A DNA stretch of 64,000 nucleotides. Source: Boesenbergia rotunda (taxonomy: Eukaryota > Streptophyta > Magnoliopsida > Zingiberales > Zingiberaceae). The stretch is taken from NCBI GenBank assembly GCA_024364735.1, contig JAGFNQ010001174.1:62001-126000 (forward strand). Reading direction: 5' to 3'. Under the pieces are notes generated by a model. That model was not told the DNA's origin, did not search any database, and saw nothing but the letters and a program-made list of their open reading frames with translations. A program made the position numbers and the translations under genes. Positions 10,347 to 21,763 of the stretch are shown piece after piece. Position 1 is the first letter of the stretch; each line of letters starts with the position of its first letter.

Positions 10347-12008
10347 ATGGCGTTTCAAGAGGGATACTCCACCGCACGACCACCGTTCTTCGACGGCAAC
10401 GACTTCGCATACTGGAAAGGTAGAATGCAATACTATCTTATGAATGACATAGAGACTTGGATAAGTGTTGCAGATGGCTTCGAGGCACCCGTCGATGAAA
10501 GAGGAGATCCTACTCCTATGAGAACATGGTCCAAAGAAGTGATGAAAAGGGCGCAGTCAAATGCCAAGGCCACCACTACACTGCAGTGCGGGCTCTCGAA
10601 GGAGCAACTGAACAAAGTGGGGCCGTTCAAGAGCGCCAAAGAGCTATGGGACAAGTTGATCGAATTGAACGAGGGGTCAAACGAGTCCAGACGAGCCAAG
10701 AAGGACTTGTTGGTGGCCCAACTGCAATCACTCTCCATGAAGAGCAACGAGACAGTCAGTCAGTTGCATGGAAGGGTAAAGGAAGTGATCAACGAGCTCC
10801 ATGTAATTGGAGAGAAAATCGAAAACCGGGACATGGTCAGGTATGTCTTACAAGCTTTCCCGAGAACCACCCTGTGGGCATCCATGGTTGATGCTTACAA
10901 GGTATCGAGGGATCTATCCTTAGTTAAATTAGACGATTTGTTCTGTGAATTTGAACTGCACGAGCAAGCTAACATTTCGGCAAAAGAGAAAGGTATTGCT
11001 TTTGTTGCAGAGAAAGAGAAGAAGAGGAGAAAGGAGAAGAAGAAGATAATCTATTCATCATCCTCAGACTCGGAGGAGTCTAGTGGCTCCATGGACAGTG
11101 ACCAAGAGGCCTTCATGGTAAGGAAGTTTCGTAAGGCATTTAAAAGTTTTTCTAACAAATCATATGCTAGGAAAGGGGCCAAAGGTAAGGGTAAGGCCAA
11201 GGAGATCATATGCTACAACTGTCACCAAGAGGGACATATGAAGAACGAATGTCCCCAGTTGAAGAGGAGGGAGGACAAGAAAGAAGAAAAGAAGAAGAGT
11301 GACAAGAAGAAGTCGAAGGGAAAGGAGAAGAGTGCCACGAACCTCAAAGCAACTTGGGATGATCCCTCATCCTCAGAGGAAGAAGAAGAGCAAGTCTCCC
11401 ACTTCGCTCTTATGGCACAAGATGGCTCAGATTCTTCAGACGATGAACGGAGTTCAAGTAGTGAAGATGAGAGCTCCTCCACCTCATCATCATCAGAGTC
11501 AGAGGCTTCGGTAAGTGAGGTATACCACTTGCCCTCTTCTACTTTAGTGAAAATCATTACTAGCACTAACATGGATTTAGCTAAGGCTAGAAACAAAATT
11601 AAGGATCTTAAGGAAGAAATTTCCATGCTTAAAGTAGAAGCTATTAAACTTAAGGATTTGCATGCTAGCTCTACTTCTTCACATGTCTCATATACTGAAA
11701 ATGAAAATAAGGAATTAAGGAAACAAGTAGATGACCTCACAAAAGCACTTAGAAAATTTCAAGTGGGATCAAGCAACCTTGACATGATCATAAACAGTCA
11801 AAGGGCTGTATACAACAAGGCAGGATTAGGTTATAGACCTAAGACCAAGGAAGTAGCTTTTGTTTCACTTACCGGTAGGATTGGTGCATCTAGGAGACTA
11901 GGGACTAGGGGAACTACAAAGAAGGCATGGGTACCTAAGAAATTTTTAACTGATGCTTATGGATCAAAGATATGGGTACCAAAAGAGTGTGTTTTCCGTG
12001 TTGTTTAG
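10347..12008 (+). CDS. gag: E2 Gag polyprotein
   Basis: This 553-residue Gag builds the cytoplasmic virus-like particle that packages the element RNA. The N-terminal 200 residues are a copia Gag/UBN2-type domain (PPFFDGNDFAYWKGRM near residue 12). Next come a lysine-rich stretch and the CCHC zinc knuckle CYNCHQEGHMKNEC (about residues 289-302). Acidic serine-rich low-complexity tracts flank it (about 238-260 and 340-395), and a heptad-rich, probably coiled-coil region covers about 400-480. The ATG at 10347 is 44 bases after the primer-binding site. The frame ends in TAG at 12006, just before the protease motif, and the same frame stays open beyond it. Whether this TAG is a decay stop or part of normal Gag/Pol regulation is unknown. 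Confidence 0.9.
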   Translation: MAFQEGYSTARPPFFDGNDFAYWKGRMQYYLMNDIETWISVADGFEAPVDERGDPTPMRTWSKEVMKRAQSNAKATTTLQCGLSKEQLNKVGPFKSAKELWDKLIELNEGSNESRRAKKDLLVAQLQSLSMKSNETVSQLHGRVKEVINELHVIGEKIENRDMVRYVLQAFPRTTLWASMVDAYKVSRDLSLVKLDDLFCEFELHEQANISAKEKGIAFVAEKEKKRRKEKKKIIYSSSSDSEESSGSMDSDQEAFMVRKFRKAFKSFSNKSYARKGAKGKGKAKEIICYNCHQEGHMKNECPQLKRREDKKEEKKKSDKKKSKGKEKSATNLKATWDDPSSSEEEEEQVSHFALMAQDGSDSSDDERSSSSEDESSSTSSSSESEASVSEVYHLPSSTLVKIITSTNMDLAKARNKIKDLKEEISMLKVEAIKLKDLHASSTSSHVSYTENENKELRKQVDDLTKALRKFQVGSSNLDMIINSQRAVYNKAGLGYRPKTKEVAFVSLTGRIGASRRLGTRGTTKKAWVPKKFLTDAYGSKIWVPKECVFRVV

Positions 12009-15000
12009 GTAAAAGTGAAGGAGGCCCCAACCTTGTGGATAGTAGATAGTGGATGCTCAAGACACATGACCGGGGATGTGAGCAAGTTCACTACTATTAG
12101 CTACCTAAGAGAAGGGACGGTCTCCTTTGGGAACAGTGGAAAGTTAAGGATCATCGGTAGGGGCACAATTGAGGTATCTCCCACTATTTCAATTCATAAA
12201 GTACTCTTGATTAAGGATATGAAGTTCAATTTATTAAGTGTAAGTCAATTATGTGATGCCGGGTTTAGAGTAGAATTTCATGCTAAGAAATGTGTAATAA
12301 AACAATGTGAATCAAACACTATCATATTAGAAGGGTTTAGAGAGGCAAACTTGTATTATCTTGATCTATCTTATGCTACTAACAATGTTGTTAAGTGTCT
12401 CATGTCCAAAGAAGAAGAAGGGTGGTTATGGCACCGAAGACTTGGACACGTCAACATGAGGAACATTACAAGAGTGGCCAAGGAAGAATTGGTGAAGGGG
12501 CTTCCAATGATCAAGTACGAAAAGAACAAGTTATGTGATGCATGTCAAGAGGGTAAGCAATCAAAAGCATCACACAAAGGTAAAACTTTAAGTACCACTT
12601 CTTTGCCCTTAGAACTTTTACATATAGACTTATTTGATTGTCATAGTACTCCATCACTTGTAGGGAGTAGGTATTGCTTAGTGATAGTAGATGATTTTTC
12701 TAGGTTCACTTGGGTTCACTTCATGAAACACAAGGATGATACCCTAAACATATTTATAGTTTTTAGCAAAAGGGTAGAAAACGAAAAGAATACCAAAATA
12801 AACCGAATTAGGAGTGACCATGGTGGGGAGTTCCAAAACGCTAACTTCACACAATTTTGTGTTGAAAATGGGTACAAGCATGAGTTTTCATGCCCTAGGA
12901 CTCCTCAACAAAATGGGGTAGTTGAGAGGAAGAATCGAGCCCTACAAGAAGCCGCTAGGACTATGCTTAATGCATACTCTCTTCCTAGCTACTTTTGGGC
13001 CGAAGCGGTTAACACCGCTTGTTATATTCAAAACCGAGTGTTGGTACATAAGTTTTTAGGAAAAACACCTTTTGAACTTTGGAATGGAAGGGTACCCCAA
13101 GTTCACTATTTTAGGGTCTTTGGATGTAAAGCTTACATCTTAAACACCAAAGACGATCTAAGAAAATTTGAGTCAAAGGCCGATGAAGGAATCTTAGTAG
13201 GGTATTCCTTGACTAGTAGGGGTTATAGAGTGTACAACAAGAGGACAAAAGTGATTGAGGAGTCCTCAAATGTCAAATTTGATGAAACCACTAGTACCTA
13301 CCCTAGAAGGGCCTCAATTGATAAGGATATAGAAGAGGTCCAACCCCTTGCCCAAAGACTTCAAGACCTACATTTGGAGGGCAATGATCAAGGGGGAGTA
13401 AGAAACATACTAGAGGATGAGGAAGAAGGATTAAATGAACTCACAACCTCTAGACCCTTGAGACATCACCATGATCATCCCATTGACCAAATTATGGGTG
13501 ATGTCACTCAAGGAGTGAGAACTAGGTCATACTTTAGGGATCAAACTAGTCAAATAGCTCTAATCTCTCAATTATAACCCAAGACCATTGATGAAGCATT
13601 GGGGGATGTTGATTGGGTCGTGGCCATGCAAGAAGAGCTAAACCAATTTGAGAGAAGTGAAGTATGGGAGCTAGTTCCTAGACCCACTGATTGTACCATT
13701 GTGACCACTAGATGGGTTTTTAGAAACAAATTAGATGACCAAGGTAAAATCACTAGGAACAAGGCTAGATTAGTAGCTAGGGGTTTTAACCAAGTTGAGG
13801 GATTGGATTATGATGAGACCTATGCCCCTGTAGCTAGATTAGAATCAATTAGAATTCTATTAGCCTATGCCGCTCACATGGGTTTTACACTCCACCAAAT
13901 GGATGTGAAGTCGGCATTCCTTAATGGGATTATTAAGGAAGAGGTTTATGTAGAACAACCCCCCGGATTTGAAGATCCTAACTATCCGAGACACGTCTTC
14001 AAATTAAGGAAAGCCTTGTATGGATTGAAACAAGCTCCCCGAGCTTGGTATGAAAGGCTTTCTATATTTTTGGTGTCTAAGGGGTTTAGGAGAGGAACAA
14101 TAGACCCTACATTGTTCCTAAAATCTAAGGATAAGGACATATTTGTTGCCCAAGTCTATGTGGACGATATCATTTTTGGGTCAACAAATAATGACTTCCT
14201 ACAAGAATTCATCAAGTGTATGGAAGATGAATTTGAGATGAGCCTTGTAGGAGAGTTAACCTTTTTCTTAGGCCTTCAAGTCAAGCAAACTAATGAAGGT
14301 ACACATGTATTTCAAACCAAATATGCTAAGGAGATACTAAAGAAATTTGGTTTAGAACATGCTAAAGAAGCATCTACACCCATAGGAACTAATGTGAAAA
14401 TGGATAGTGATCTTGAAGGCAAAATGGTATACTCTAAACAATATAGGAGCATGATTGGTAGCCTCCTATACCTAACCGCTAGTAGACCTGACATACTTTT
14501 TGCGGTAGGTATGTGTGCTAGGTACCAATCTTGTGCAAAAGAGTACCATTTAATTGTGGTCAAAAGGATCCTAAGGTATGTGAAAGGAACCCTAAATGTC
14601 GGACTTTGGTATCCTAGAACCCCAAGTGTTGACCTAATTAGATACACCGACTCGGACTATGCGGGTTGCAAGTTAGATAGAAAGAGTACAAGTGGAGGGT
14701 GCCAATTTCTGGGGTCTTCGTTAGTTAGTTAGAGTAGTCGGAAACAACCATGCGTTGCCTTATCAACAACGGAAGCAGAATATGTGGCAATGGGTGGATG
14801 TGTTTCCCAACTCCTTTGGATCATGCACACCTTAGAGGATTATGAGCTACATTACACCAAGGTCAAAGTCTTGTGTGATAATGTAAGCACAATCAACTTA
14901 ACTAAAAATCCGGTTCACCATTCTAGAACAAAGCACATTGAGGTGAAACATCACTTCATAAGAGACCATGTGGCAAGGGGAGACATAGAATTACACTATG

Positions 15001-15104
15001 TTGAGTCCAAGTCGAACCTAGCCGACATCTTTACCAAGCCTCTTCCCGAATCGGAATTTACATCCTTAAGAAGAGGCCTTGGAATGTGCTTTGTGGAAAT
15101 ATAG
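12009..15104 (+). pseudogene. pol: E2 Pol (protease, integrase, reverse transcriptase, RNase H), interrupted by stops
   Basis: It continues in the same frame as gag. The protease motif VDSGCSRHMTG is near 12048. The GAG-pre-integrase HRRLGHVN and CDACQEGK zinc residues follow (about 12430-12560). The integrase core has HIDLF, VDDFSR, SDHGGEF and QNGVVERKNR. RT has ALYGLKQAPRAWYERL and the catalytic YVDDIIFGS (near 14157). RNase H has YTDSDYAG and TTEAEYVAMGG. In-frame stops are TAA at 13575-13577, between integrase and RT, and TAG at 14730-14732, inside RNase H. There are no frameshifts over 3.1 kb, so the copy is only lightly damaged. It acts in the particle to copy RNA into DNA and integrate it. 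Confidence 0.93.
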
Positions 15105-16065
15105 AATGAAGTTGAACACATTAGCTTTGAAAAAGGGTGCTTGATCCATTAGGGTGATACATTTGGCTCACTTGTGCTTGTGGCACATTGTTGGACCATT
15201 AAAAGTATCAAAATATTAAAACTAGACCAACTATGGGGAGGCATGTGTTCAATCAATGGACATTTTGCCAAAGTCAATAGTTGGACATTTTAAACCTTTG
15301 AAGACCATTTTATATTTTACATATTGTGCCATGTTTTTAAAAGTCACATATTTGCAAAACTAGTTTCAAAGGTTGATACAATGTGTAGTGTTTTTGAAAA
15401 CTTTTGGGTTTTTATCAAAAGACGTGCATGTTTGAAATTTTATATGGTTTATTATTTTTCCCTGATAGAGTATAACATTTCAAACATGTACGCAAAATTT
15501 CACAATTTTTTGAATTTTCTGGAATTTTCTGGGAGTTTCTGAATTTCGGCTGAAAACCTGAATATTCAGACTGATAGCGTATCAGTCGACTGCCTTATGG
15601 GCAGTCGACTGGTACAGCAATTTTCAGCTGCTGTGCGAAAATTCAGAAATCAGAAAATCTCACATTTGATGCCATAAGGTTTGGTTGGTTAATGCAATCA
15701 TTTTGATGGTGTCAAAGGGGGAGAATGAGCGGTTTAAGTTATAACTTTGACTTAAAATGAATGAGTTTAGGTATTTTATCCAAGTTAGACCTTGAAAGGA
15801 TAAAACTTGGAGAGAAGACATTGATTAAGGGGGAGGTGCCTCTTAGGTTCGGATATGTCTTACACTCTTATGGATGTTGTTAAGTGGAAACTTAACTTGA
15901 AATATGATTAGAATTGAAACTGTGGAAAGGACATAGGTTAAGGGGGAGGTTACCTCTTAAGGTTTATCATGTCTCATAATGTTTCAATTGCTATCTTTTG
16001 TTATTGCTATTGCTGCTATCTATCTCTAACTTAAACATATTGCCACACATCAAAAAGGGGGAGAT
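15105..16065 (+). other. E2 3' non-coding region with repeated purine tracts
   Basis: No coding signal. It holds one palindrome pair (starts 15583 and 15602) and several GGGGGAG tracts: near 15718 (CAAAGGGGGAGAATG), 15829, 15941, and the terminal AAAAAGGGGGAGA at 16052-16064, directly before the 3' LTR. The last is the plus-strand primer site; the others are Sirevirus-typical spare copies. Confidence 0.85.
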
Positions 16066-17024
16066 TGTTGAGGCAATCGGCCCTTTGAATGATTGGAAGA
16101 TCATGGTTTTGATGTGTGGGCAAATAAGTTTAAAGTTAGAGTGTCATGTTGTATTTGATTTGTGTGATTGAGTTTGCAGGACTTGGAGAATCACACTTGG
16201 TGGACCTATCCGAGGGACGAGAGCCGAGGGAGGAGAGCTTCAAGGGCAAGCCGGGAAGTGGACTTCAAAGGGCACACGTGAAGGGTGGCATGAAGGCAAG
16301 CCGAGGGAAGGCTTGTGTGCGCATCCGAGGGACGATAGCCAGAGGAAGAGGACTTCAAGGGGCGAGCCAAGGGAGCAGACCTGAAGGCATACGCGAAGGA
16401 GAAGGTTCGGAGCGGCTGGAGCTAAGCTGGGAGGCAGGGCAGTCGACTGGCCCGTGGCAGTCGACTGCCAAAACCCACAGAGAGTTCGCAGCCTCGGACC
16501 AGTCGACTGGCCAAGGGCAGTCGACTGGTAAACCCCAAAACTAGCCGTTGGCTAGCTGTTTGCTAGCCGTTGGCTAGCCGTTGGCCGGCATTTAATGCCG
16601 GGCCAGTCGACTGCCCTGGGGCAGTCGACTGGTGGGCGCCTGGACAGGTTGCGAATCTGTCCTGTTCACCTATAAAAGGAGGCCTCGTTACACGTGTCTG
16701 TACCGTTCCGTACAGTAACGAAGTGCTGCCAAATTGTTGAGTGAATTCTAGCTTTCTCTATCTCAATTCTTCATCTGTAAAGAGGAAGCTCTTGCTGTAA
16801 AGGTTTCTCCACCTGAAGGAGACTTTTCGATAGTGAAAAGTGGGCTCGCGGTGTGGATCCTTGGACTAGTCACCCATCTGGGTGGATACCAAGTAACTGA
16901 ACGTGTTAGCATTGTTTGTATATTTCTTTTACATATTATTTCCGCTGCGCTAACAAGACTGCAGAGTTCAAAGATCCGAAAAAGTGCATTCACCCCCCCT
17001 CTGCACGCCTACATCGATCCTACA
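16066..17024 (+). repeat. E2 3' LTR
   Basis: It is 959 bp and nearly identical to 9342-10289: five transitions, plus an 11-bp tandem copy of TAGCCGTTGGC near 16570. It keeps all six palindromes and the TATA box, and is followed by the TSD CGACC and then the remainder of the E1 LTR. Confidence 0.95.
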
Positions 17025-17984
17025 CGACCAACCTAGACCAAGCCTTCTAGCTTCTCCATCAGCCTTGCGTCCCTCGGATACCTCTCCATCCTTCACGTTT
17101 TGCCTTCTGGAGCTTCCTTCGACATCGATCATTGTTGTTGGGTCTTCTTCATTTGCCAAGATCCGACTTAGATTTTTTTTCCTGTTGTACCTATATCCTA
17201 CATACTCACAATGCATATCAAATATAACAATAAACTTAACTTAAATCTTTGTTCAAACATCAAAACCCAGGATACCTAGATTGTTCCAACATGGGTTACC
17301 CCCTGCCCGAATGACCTTTCAACGACCTTTCACCGGCCGCCCTGGAATTGCCTTCACCGTTGACCCGACCTTTCGCTTGGCCCCTTACGACCAGGTCATC
17401 CACAGGGACTGGTCCGAGTGGGCCTCGTGTCTGCCCGGATCATTCATAATTAGTAAGAGCATCCATATTCATTGCCGTTATAACACCTACCACGACACCA
17501 CCTCATCAAAAAGCGTGGCCCCATATACCACATACACATTATATTAACACATTTATTCTCTCAGAGCATTCGCAATGGTTTAACGCTTTTGGCGTTATAA
17601 CATTTACCATCACATCAAAAAGCATGAGATCCACATGCCACATACACATTAACATCTTCATTCTCTCACATTCGTTTAATATTTAACACTCATTATTTGT
17701 GAGGTTCATATTCCACACACGCATTATCTCACATATATATTCTCTCACATACATATTCTTTATTTTCAATTTCATTTACGCAATTTAAATGATAATTATT
17801 TAAAATAAATAATAATAATATTTTTAAATATTTTTATTATTATTTGAAATTAAAATATTATTATAATTTTGAAATGAAAGAGTACAATATACAAAAATAC
17901 ACTTACATATAATGAAATATAACATATAACATATAAATTAAACATAAATCGAAACTATAAAATACTAATTCAGGAGTTATTGTT

Positions 17985-19273
17985 GTATTGTGACCAAATA
18001 TGTTCAACTAAGTCGGCACGAAGTTGATGATGCACATGACTGTCACGTAGTTGGGAAGTTGCTCAGAGATAATCATGAAATCCTCAATTTGAGCCCTGGA
18101 CGGGTTGTCCGGGTTCGTCACCTTCATCTTTGTACCAATTTGTCATGTGATTCCCTCATTTTTCACAATCATGTTGTCCAAAATAATGTATGCTAACATA
18201 ATATGTTTTAATTTTTTTCTATACTAATAACGAGTTGGACTTCTGACAATTGTCCATCGAGCTTGGACCATCCCAAATACTTGTTTAACATCTTTCCTTG
18301 CAGCCTCTTATTTTTCCTTAAACAACCTCCTATTAGGATCTTCCGGATAAGGAAAGGCCTTTAGAAAAGTAGCTCATTCCAGATATATTCCGTCTGTTAG
18401 ATAATATCCCTTCTTGTATTGAGTTTCGTTGACAGTGAAATTAATCGCCGAGGCATTTCCTTACAAGACGTTATTTAACATGGAAAATTCGTACAACACA
18501 TTAAAATCAATACATGAACCTGCGTTACCAAAGAATGCATGTCATATCCATAAATTTTGAGATGCGACCGCTTCAAGCACGATTATCGGTGATCCATGAC
18601 CTCTTGTAAATTGCATTTTCCAAGCAATTGAACAAGTTTTTCATTTCCAATGCATGCAATTAAGACTACCCAACATTCCAGGGAAGTCGTGTCTCTCATC
18701 ATGCAATTGAAGAAGACATTAAACATCATTAAAATTCGGACTTCTCAAGTATCGATCACTAAAGAGTTCAACACATAAACGTAGAATTTGAAAAGACAAT
18801 TTATGACGTTGATTCACCTATGCATAGGTACTCATCCAAATGGTCGGCTAGGACTCCATAAGCCAATTGGCGAATCACAGCTGTGCATTTTTGTAGTGGT
18901 GTCAAACCTTTTCTTCTCACAGCATCATCCCTTTTCTGAAAATACAATGAACGACTCTTAAGTGCATTCACTATGCGACAAAATAAATCTCTTCACATGC
19001 GAAATTGTCTTCGAAATATTTGATCTAGATACACTTGGTTTGTGAAGAAATAATCATTGAAGAGCCTCGCATGCCCGGCTTCTCAATTTCTTTGAATGAG
19101 TCTTCTTCTTCGTCGCATCTCATAATTACTTTGATATGTTTCAACTATTTGTCGGTTTTGTTGATGTATCAATGATATTAGCTTATTCCTCAATGATCCT
19201 TCATCAACAACTGAACATTGACTTCATCTTCACTTATCGAGTCGGAGCTGATGCTATTTGAAGATTGAGGCAT
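17985..19273 (-). pseudogene. Harbinger transposase pseudogene (HARBI1/ALP1-like)
   Basis: On the minus strand an ATG at 19273 opens MPQSSNSISSDSISEDE, followed after frameshifts by transposase sequence. Recognisable blocks are GSLNCMHWKW (about 18660), VLEAVASQNLWI, FFGNAGSCIDFNVL, VNETQYKKGYYLTDGIY, RKDVKQVFG, QARW and LHNMI-like sequence near 18180. These match the plant DDE_Tnp_4 Harbinger transposase in order. Several in-frame stops and shifts are present. In the first block the usual catalytic Asp (GS.DCMHW in the family) reads Asn. It is clearly inactive. Confidence 0.85.
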
Positions 19274-19436
19274 TTTGGAGGAAATAAATTCAGAGCTAGT
19301 ATGTTCTTAGAATGAAGAATTATAGAGCACAAGATGTCTATTTATTTTTTCTCGTCAACGGCTATATTCTAACAACTATATTATATCGACTATATTCCAA
19401 CTGCTATATTACAACGGTTGTATTCCAATTGCTGTA

Positions 19437-19937
19437 TTGTCGTTTATCTACTTTTTTTGCATCACCAATCGATTGGCGAAAGTCCCATTCAATTGCCATA
19501 TAACCGTTAAATAGTATGAATCTCAGATCAATGATTGGGATTATTTTATTTTGAACCTTAATCGATTGGGAGCATGCCTTGATCAATTGGTCGCACAAAA
19601 TGATTCGTAATCGATTGGCTAATCGATTACGAAGCTTTTTGTTCTCGCACAGAACGTCTCGTAATCGATCGACTAATCGATTGATGACTTCCCAATCGAT
19701 TGGTTGACCGATTAGGGAGTATTTTGTTTGAGAACAGAATATTTCCCAATCGATTAGCCAATCGATTGATACCTTTTCAATTGATTGGCTAACTCACCTA
19801 GGTTTAGGATTTTCAACCTTTCATTGGACTTCTTTTGTACTACACATTTAAAACCCAATGTTAAATCCAATGTATTAGCTTAAACTTGAATAATTATCAA
19901 TTATTGAAAATTCTCATCTAGGGCATAATTGCACTAA
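19437..19937 (-). mobile_element. LTR fragment with CAATCGATTG palindrome pairs
   Basis: It ends on the plus strand with ...GGGCATAATTGCACTAACA, so on the minus strand it starts TGTTAGTGCAATTATGCCC like a Sirevirus-type LTR. It shares the AATCGATT pairs and GAGAACAGAA words with solo LTR E6 (59781-61358). It lies inside the Harbinger element and appears to separate its ORF1 start from the transposase. Similar CTATATTACAA(C/T)GG sequence on both sides may mark duplication at the site. Confidence 0.6.
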
Positions 19938-20200
19938 CAATTACAATGGCTATATTTCAACTGCTATATTACAATGGTTATGTGGATTATGTGAATAATT
20001 TGGTGGATATGGGAAATATGGATAATTTGGTGGCATTTGAAAATTTTAGGAAGAAGTATTTTCTAAAAATTTCTAAAAAATCATCGATTATTTCCATTCA
20101 TTTCAGAGGAAAACAATAGAGATGATATTTTTAGAAGAAGGGAGAGAGGTGTTCGAAGATTGAAATGAGTTGTATAAGGTGACGAGTATTTATAGATGAA
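19938..20200 (-). pseudogene. Harbinger ORF1 start and promoter remnant
   Basis: On the minus strand, CTATAAATACTCG (about 20196-20184) is a TATA element. About 80 bases later an ATG at 20101 opens MNGNN, then stop-broken residues rich in Pro/Tyr/His/Asn (FRNF, PPNYPY-like words in adjacent frames). This is the composition usual at the N-terminus of plant Harbinger Myb/SANT-like ORF1 proteins. The DNA-binding region is missing, apparently lost at the LTR fragment. Confidence 0.5.
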
Positions 20201-21763
20201 AATTTAATTTTTTTTTGTTAAAATAACTGTTAGATGACCGTTGCTTCTCGAATCAATTCAACAAGTTGCGACATCGATTAAAATAAGTCACAATCAATTG
20301 AGGACAGTCTCAATCGATTGGGGTTAATTGGTGCTACCCCCAATCGATGGGGGATTAAGGAAATGCAAGAACCTAATCAATTGGGACTATCCCAATCAAT
20401 TGGTTGAGGGTTGCAATTATGCAACCCCCAATCTATTGGGGGTATCCCGTTAGGAGCATCTCCAATCGATTGGAATGCCCTTTTTAATGCGTTCAATTGT
20501 TTGAACGCGTTCATCGCATCAGCGTGTAAACGCTGACGCCATATTGGCTTTTAACGTATGCGCCTGTTCATCGGGCGTTATAATGCCCGATGAACAGGCC
20601 AATGTAGATGCACTCATATTCATTTTAACATTAATATTCATTCTTTGTGGGGTCCATGTCACACATATATTATATTAACATATTTATTCTCTCATATTTA
20701 TTTTAATATTAACCTTCATTATTTATGGGTCCCGTCATCTATTCATTTATCTTTATTTTTATTTTACATTAAATAAATATAAATTTTATTTTATTTACGT
20801 AATTTAAATGATTATTATTTGAAATAAATAATAATAATATTTTTAAATATATTTATTATATAAAATATTTTTAATTTTTTATAGATGAAATTTTAATTTT
20901 TATTAAAATAATCATTAATTGATTGTTGTGAAAATTTATTAGTCGTTGCCTAACCGTTTAAATATTTTAATTTAATTTTATTAATATAGTCGTTAGGTTT
21001 AATTTTAATTTTAAAAATTATATTTTTTGTTTTTTTAATTAAAAAATATAATACTTGAAAAGCCACATGAGTCGCGTCCACCACATGAGGGGCCCACGCC
21101 CAACCCCACATTGAAGAGAACCAGCTTTCTTTTTTATTTTATTATTATTTTTTTAAAATAAAAAAATGTAGCATTGAACGCGTTGAATGCTACATACACA
21201 GTACAGGTTGGGTGGACGAATATGAGACGATTGATTTGTCTAACGAAATTTTTTATCAAAATAAAACGTTCGTAATGAACAGCTTAGTCTCAGAGTTTAT
21301 TAAAGAAAAATTTCTATAAAATATATCATAATTAGGGATTGAAATATAAAAATATAAAATAACGACTAGTCGTCCGGAGACGCTTCATATATAATAAAGT
21401 TCATTAGTTTTAACGTTATTGGCACATTATAACGCCTAGCACCGAGCGATGGGGGTGCTCTAAAGCCAGTTCCAGAAATTAAAATATTACCTGCACTGGT
21501 AGTAAACACCAAATTAATTTTGAATTTATTAGGAAGATTCAGTTATCAGCCAATTGAATGATCGTGCAAAATGCGTGAACTATACTAAGAAAAATAAAAA
21601 ATTTAGGGTTCAGCCCCTGGCTTCGTCCCCTGATTCCTGAACACGGAGTTTAACATCATCGTCGAACGCTCTGTTCATAAGAAGAACTACAATCTGTTTC
21701 AGCTACAAGCGATCGAAGCTAACCATTATTCTAGAGGAATATTAAATGCGAACAATTTCACCT

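Larger units (their letters stand above)
9342..17024 (+). mobile_element. E2: full-length Sirevirus-type Ty1/copia retrotransposon
   Basis: The element is 7683 bp, with LTRs of 948 and 959 bp, a perfect 5-bp TSD CGACC (9337-9341 and 17025-17029), a tRNA-Met-type primer-binding site, gag, a pol in the order PR-IN-RT-RH, and a terminal purine tract. The order IN before RT defines copia. The long LTRs, coiled-coil Gag and repeated GGGGGAG purine tracts fit Sirevirus. By eye the two LTRs differ at five transitions plus one 11-bp duplication, so insertion was recent. Three in-frame stops make this copy defective. Confidence 0.95.
3844..17291 (-). mobile_element. E1: gag-only, Sirevirus-like Ty1/copia element, with two nested insertions
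   Basis: Read on the minus strand, it has a 5' LTR (17291-17030 joined to 9341-8723), a primer-binding site TGGTATCAGGG (8720-8710), a broken gag, a purine tract AAAAATGGGGAGAT beside the 3' LTR, and the 3' LTR (4718-3844). The LTRs are about 881 and 875 bp. No integrase, RT or RNase H remains or fits in the roughly 2.55 kb of native interior, so it is non-autonomous. It was later hit by a solo LTR (6616-8063) and by E2, inside its 5' LTR. The flanks CGGGC (3839-3843) and TGGGT (17292-17296) would be a decayed 5-bp TSD, differing by two C/T changes. Confidence 0.85.
17457..21460 (-). mobile_element. Decayed PIF/Harbinger DNA transposon
   Basis: It is bounded by GAGCATCC... and ...GGGTGCTC, with 3-bp duplications TAA at 17454-17456 and 21461-21463, as expected for PIF/Harbinger. 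Both ends contain GCGTTATAA-like motifs, and further GAGCAT(T/C) ends occur inside (near 17566 and 20455), suggesting nested or duplicated termini. It encodes a broken DDE transposase (17985-19273) and the start of an ORF1-like gene (to 20101), both minus. It is 4.0 kb and also holds a fragment of LTR DNA. Confidence 0.78.

Noticed and set aside
11222..11740. 172-codon minus-strand frame inside E2 gag
   Set aside because: It is the antisense shadow of the acidic serine-rich Gag tract; its Ser/Leu-rich content follows from the sense codons.
15324..15542. Possible envelope-like frame after E2 RNase H
   Set aside because: Only a 72-codon AT-rich frame with no signal peptide or membrane layout; the region behaves as non-coding 3' sequence.
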